Origin: Streptomyces sporangiiformans
GTDB taxonomy: Bacteria; Actinomycetota; Actinomycetes; Streptomycetales; Streptomycetaceae
DNA: 64,000 nucleotides
Direction of reading: 5' to 3'
Assembly (NCBI RefSeq): GCF_005768555.2
Contig: NZ_VCHX02000083.1
Span: 62,001-126,000, forward strand
Shown: piece by piece, positions 63,379 to 64,000 of the stretch
Layout of the letters: every line of letters begins with the position of its first letter
How positions within the stretch are numbered: position 1 is the first letter of the stretch
Notes under the pieces: generated by a model
Databases searched by the model: none
The model's input: only the letters and a program-made list of their open reading frames with translations
What the model was told of the DNA's origin: nothing
Position numbers and translations under genes: made by a program

Positions 63379-64000
63379 CTACCGGGCGCCGGGCACCGTC
63401 GACTGGACCTGCCGAAGGAACGCCGCGTTGTCCGGGGTCTGCCGCATCCTGTCCAGCAGGGATTCGAGTCCGGCCTGCGCGTCCCCGCGGGAGTGCAGGG
63501 CCCGCCGCAGTGCTCGTACGGCTGTCAACTCACCCGAGGGGACCAGCAGTTCCTCGCGACGGGTGCCGGACGGTGTGATGTCGACGGCCGGATAAGTCCG
63601 CCGGGCCGCGAGCGTGCGGTCCAGGCGCAGCTCCATGTTGCCGGTGCTCTTGAGCTCCTCGAAGTAGAAGTCGTCGGCGCGGGAGCCGGTCTCCACCAGG
63701 GCCGTGGCGAGGATGGTGAGGGAGCCGCCCTCCTCGGTGAGGCGCGCGGCACCGAAGAGCCGCTTGGGACCGTGCAGCGCGGCGGCGTCGACACCGCCGC
63801 TGAGGGTACGGCCGCCGGCGGCGGCCGCGTTGTTGTGCGCCCTGCACAGCCGGGTCAGCGAATCCAGGAGGATCACGACGTCCTGGCCCGCCTCGACGAG
63901 CCGCTTGGCGCGCTCCACGGCCAGTTCGGCGAGCGCGATGTGCTGCTTCGGCGCCCGGTCGAAGGTCGAGGCGAGCACTTCACCGCGTACGGAGCGCCGC
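63379..64000 (-). CDS. rho: Transcription termination factor Rho, C-terminal part
   Basis: The last ~207 codons of rho; the N-terminus lies beyond the window. Visible blocks are [23 protein letters not shown] (Walker B region), [43 protein letters not shown] (Q/R loops) and [19 protein letters not shown]. The hexameric RNA translocase ends Rho-dependent transcripts. Reads into the window from the right; no terminator is evident just after its stop. Confidence 0.96.
   Translation of the reverse strand, partial: RRSVRGEVLASTFDRAPKQHIALAELAVERAKRLVEAGQDVVILLDSLTRLCRAHNNAAAAGGRTLSGGVDAAALHGPKRLFGAARLTEEGGSLTILATALVETGSRADDFYFEELKSTGNMELRLDRTLAARRTYPAVDITPSGTRREELLVPSGELTAVRALRRALHSRGDAQAGLESLLDRMRQTPDNAAFLRQVQSTVPGAR

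Overview
The window is about 70% GC, with dense short-gap genes, frequent GTG/TTG starts, ATGA/GTGA overlaps and actinobacterial families (DUF6643, TerD, MptB, Cds1, monomeric isocitrate dehydrogenase, many one-component regulators). It reads as chromosome from a Streptomyces or a very close relative. I saw no rRNA, tRNA, CRISPR array, insertion sequence or prophage.

Layout. 0-5 kb: the start of an unknown gene coupled to a PhyH dioxygenase, a divergent AraC regulator, an RNA methyltransferase, AlkB and a ROK regulator. 5-10.3 kb: an IlvY-like regulator divergent from a plant/chloroplast-type ketol-acid reductoisomerase, then a TetR-DUF4865-phosphotriesterase-tautomerase group behind a clear TetR palindrome. 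10.5-14.2 kb: a SHOCT protein with an ABC/FtsX exporter. 14-25 kb: a Cds1-type cysteine desulfhydrase, a DeoR regulator, a membrane protein carrying serine-hydrolase motifs, a beta-helix/AAA fusion and a MOSC protein. 25-36 kb: DUF6643, a TerD/TerA-like protein, HpnB-like glycosyltransferase, glutamate racemase, Lnt, Nudix and monomeric isocitrate dehydrogenase.

36-48.6 kb is rich in carbohydrate functions. A GH29 alpha-L-fucosidase carries nearly the same upstream element as the PhyH/AraC intergenic region 36 kb away. A complete galactan/galacto-oligosaccharide locus follows: secreted GH53 galactanase, GH42 beta-galactosidase, lipoprotein binding protein, two permeases and a LacI repressor, with a LacI-type operator at the divergent promoter. 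Between these lie two SseB-like paralogues, a MarR gene with a 10-bp inverted repeat, a VOC gene and a yybP-ykoY manganese riboswitch ahead of a TMEM165/GDT1 exporter.

48.6-64 kb: acyl-CoA synthetase, PadR, an NTF2-like protein, a two-subunit FluC fluoride channel with DUF190 between, UppP, an asparagine catabolic operon (FadR-type regulator, AnsP-like permease, rhizobial-type asparaginase, aspartase), glutaminase, two polyprenol-phosphomannose-type mannosyltransferases, a D,D-carboxypeptidase and the 3' end of rho.

The best leads are the shared AraC-linked element with apparently leaderless promoters, the plant-type KARI beside an IlvY gene, the TetR/DUF4865/phosphotriesterase operon flanked by minisatellites, the membrane hydrolase and beta-helix/AAA pair, and repeated short tandem duplications at or just past stop codons.
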